NCBI GenBank assembly: GCA_964502465.1
Contig: CAZCWX010000490.1
Coordinates: forward strand, 1 to 6,358
Source: CAZCWX01 sp964502465
GTDB lineage: Bacteria; Desulfobacterota; Binatia; Bin18
Reading direction: 5' to 3'
Length of the DNA: 6,358 nucleotides
Of the stretch, positions 5,914 to 6,358 are shown piece by piece. How positions within the stretch are numbered: position 1 is the first letter of the stretch; each line of letters starts with the position of its first letter. A program made the translations under genes and the position numbers. The notes under the pieces are model-generated. The model worked only from the letters and a program-made list of their open reading frames with translations. It was not told the origin of the DNA and did not search any database.

Positions 5914-6358
5914 TTACAAGTGATAGATCCGCTTCGCTTCCTTTCGTAATTCTTCACGGAATTCTGGGTGCGCAATCTCTATAAGCGCTGCGGCTCGTTG
6001 TTTGAGGCTCTTTCCTCTCAAAGAAGCAATGCCGTATTCTGTCACCACAAAATCGACAAACGCCCGCTGTGCCGTGACCACACTTCCTGGCTCCAGCATC
6101 GGCACGACCCGCGAGATACGCCGGCCACTGACGACTGCGCTCGACGGTGTAACGATCACTGCCTGTCCCGGATTGCAGTAAGCCGCCGCGACGGTAAAAA
6201 TGGTCTGCCCACCTGTCCCGGTATACATGAAAGGACCGATTGACTCGGAACACGCCTGGCCTCCCAGATCAACCGCCATGGCGTTATTCACAGCGACATA
6301 GTTTTTCTGATTAACCAGGAGTCGCAGGTCATCAGTATAGGTAAAATCATAAAATTCA
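5914..6358 (-). CDS. Acetyl-CoA hydrolase/4-hydroxybutyrate CoA-transferase family protein, C-terminal part
   Basis: Only the last 147 residues lie in the window; the frame is open to the right edge, so the N-terminal half or more is missing. The visible part fits the C-terminal domain of the acetyl-CoA hydrolase/transferase family: VNNAMAVDLGGQ (23-34 of the visible part), GTGGQ (47-51, the glycine-rich loop near CoA), SRVVP (82-86), TEYGIASLRGKSLKQRA (106-122) and AHPEFREEL (129-137). These enzymes move CoA between acyl-CoA and a free acid such as acetate, in the cytosol, through a glutamyl-CoA intermediate; the catalytic Glu would be upstream of the window. A GTG at 6291 could be read as a start, but the sequence before it (QKNYVAVNNAM) continues the family pattern, so it is an internal Val. 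The specific acid, and whether it is a hydrolase or transferase, cannot be decided. It lies 199 bases from the next gene, so probably in a separate unit. Confidence 0.88.
   Translation of the reverse strand, partial: EFYDFTYTDDLRLLVNQKNYVAVNNAMAVDLGGQACSESIGPFMYTGTGGQTIFTVAAAYCNPGQAVIVTPSSAVVSGRRISRVVPMLEPGSVVTAQRAFVDFVVTEYGIASLRGKSLKQRAAALIEIAHPEFREELRKEAKRIYHL

Noticed and set aside
5769..5975. 68-aa minus-strand open frame across the gap
   Set aside because: It runs through the double-hairpin repeat and the end of the CoA-transferase gene in a different frame and resembles no protein family.
6289..6291. GTG as start codon of a short 125-aa protein
   Set aside because: The frame is open to the window edge and the 22 residues upstream fit the CoA-transferase family, so the gene is cut by the window and the GTG encodes Val.

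Overview
The window is ordinary chromosomal gene space. It holds five complete protein genes and one gene cut by the right edge, all on the minus strand and all with intact frames. It looks like a mesophilic, Gram-negative-type bacterium of moderate GC content. The gene mix (luciferase-like flavin monooxygenase, two alpha/beta hydrolases, DUF1499, DUF255/thioredoxin protein, acetyl-CoA hydrolase-type CoA-transferase) and several families of short intergenic repeats suggest a large-genome, largely uncultured lineage such as a deltaproteobacterial, Binatota-like or Tectomicrobia-like group. That placement is inference and weak.

Layout in transcription order (right to left): the C-terminal part of a CoA-transferase runs in from the right edge and stops at 5914. 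A roughly 200-base gap (5715-5913) follows. It holds a double-hairpin palindromic repeat, an AT-rich stretch with a possible promoter, and a 16-base inverted repeat near the next start. Then comes a tight five-gene cluster: a 690-aa YyaL-type DUF255 protein (3642-5714), a membrane-anchored DUF1499 protein (3037-3609), an alpha/beta hydrolase of the dienelactone-hydrolase-like type (2121-3002), a second alpha/beta hydrolase of the meta-cleavage-product-hydrolase type (1267-2055) and a luciferase-like FMN-dependent oxidoreductase (111-1256). Gaps inside the cluster are 32, 34, 65 and 10 bases and most starts have a strong Shine-Dalgarno sequence, so one operon is likely. The last 110 bases hold the tail of a different palindromic repeat.

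How the genes may work together: the last three genes form a plausible catabolic set, with a flavin monooxygenase oxidising an organic substrate and two serine hydrolases cleaving the resulting ester, lactone or C-C bond. The substrate cannot be told from sequence. The DUF255 and DUF1499 proteins have no known link to this chemistry and may simply share the transcript.

I found no previously undescribed system. The items most worth a second look are the three unrelated short-repeat families (1-62, 2093-2120, 5851-5904) and the monooxygenase/hydrolase cassette.
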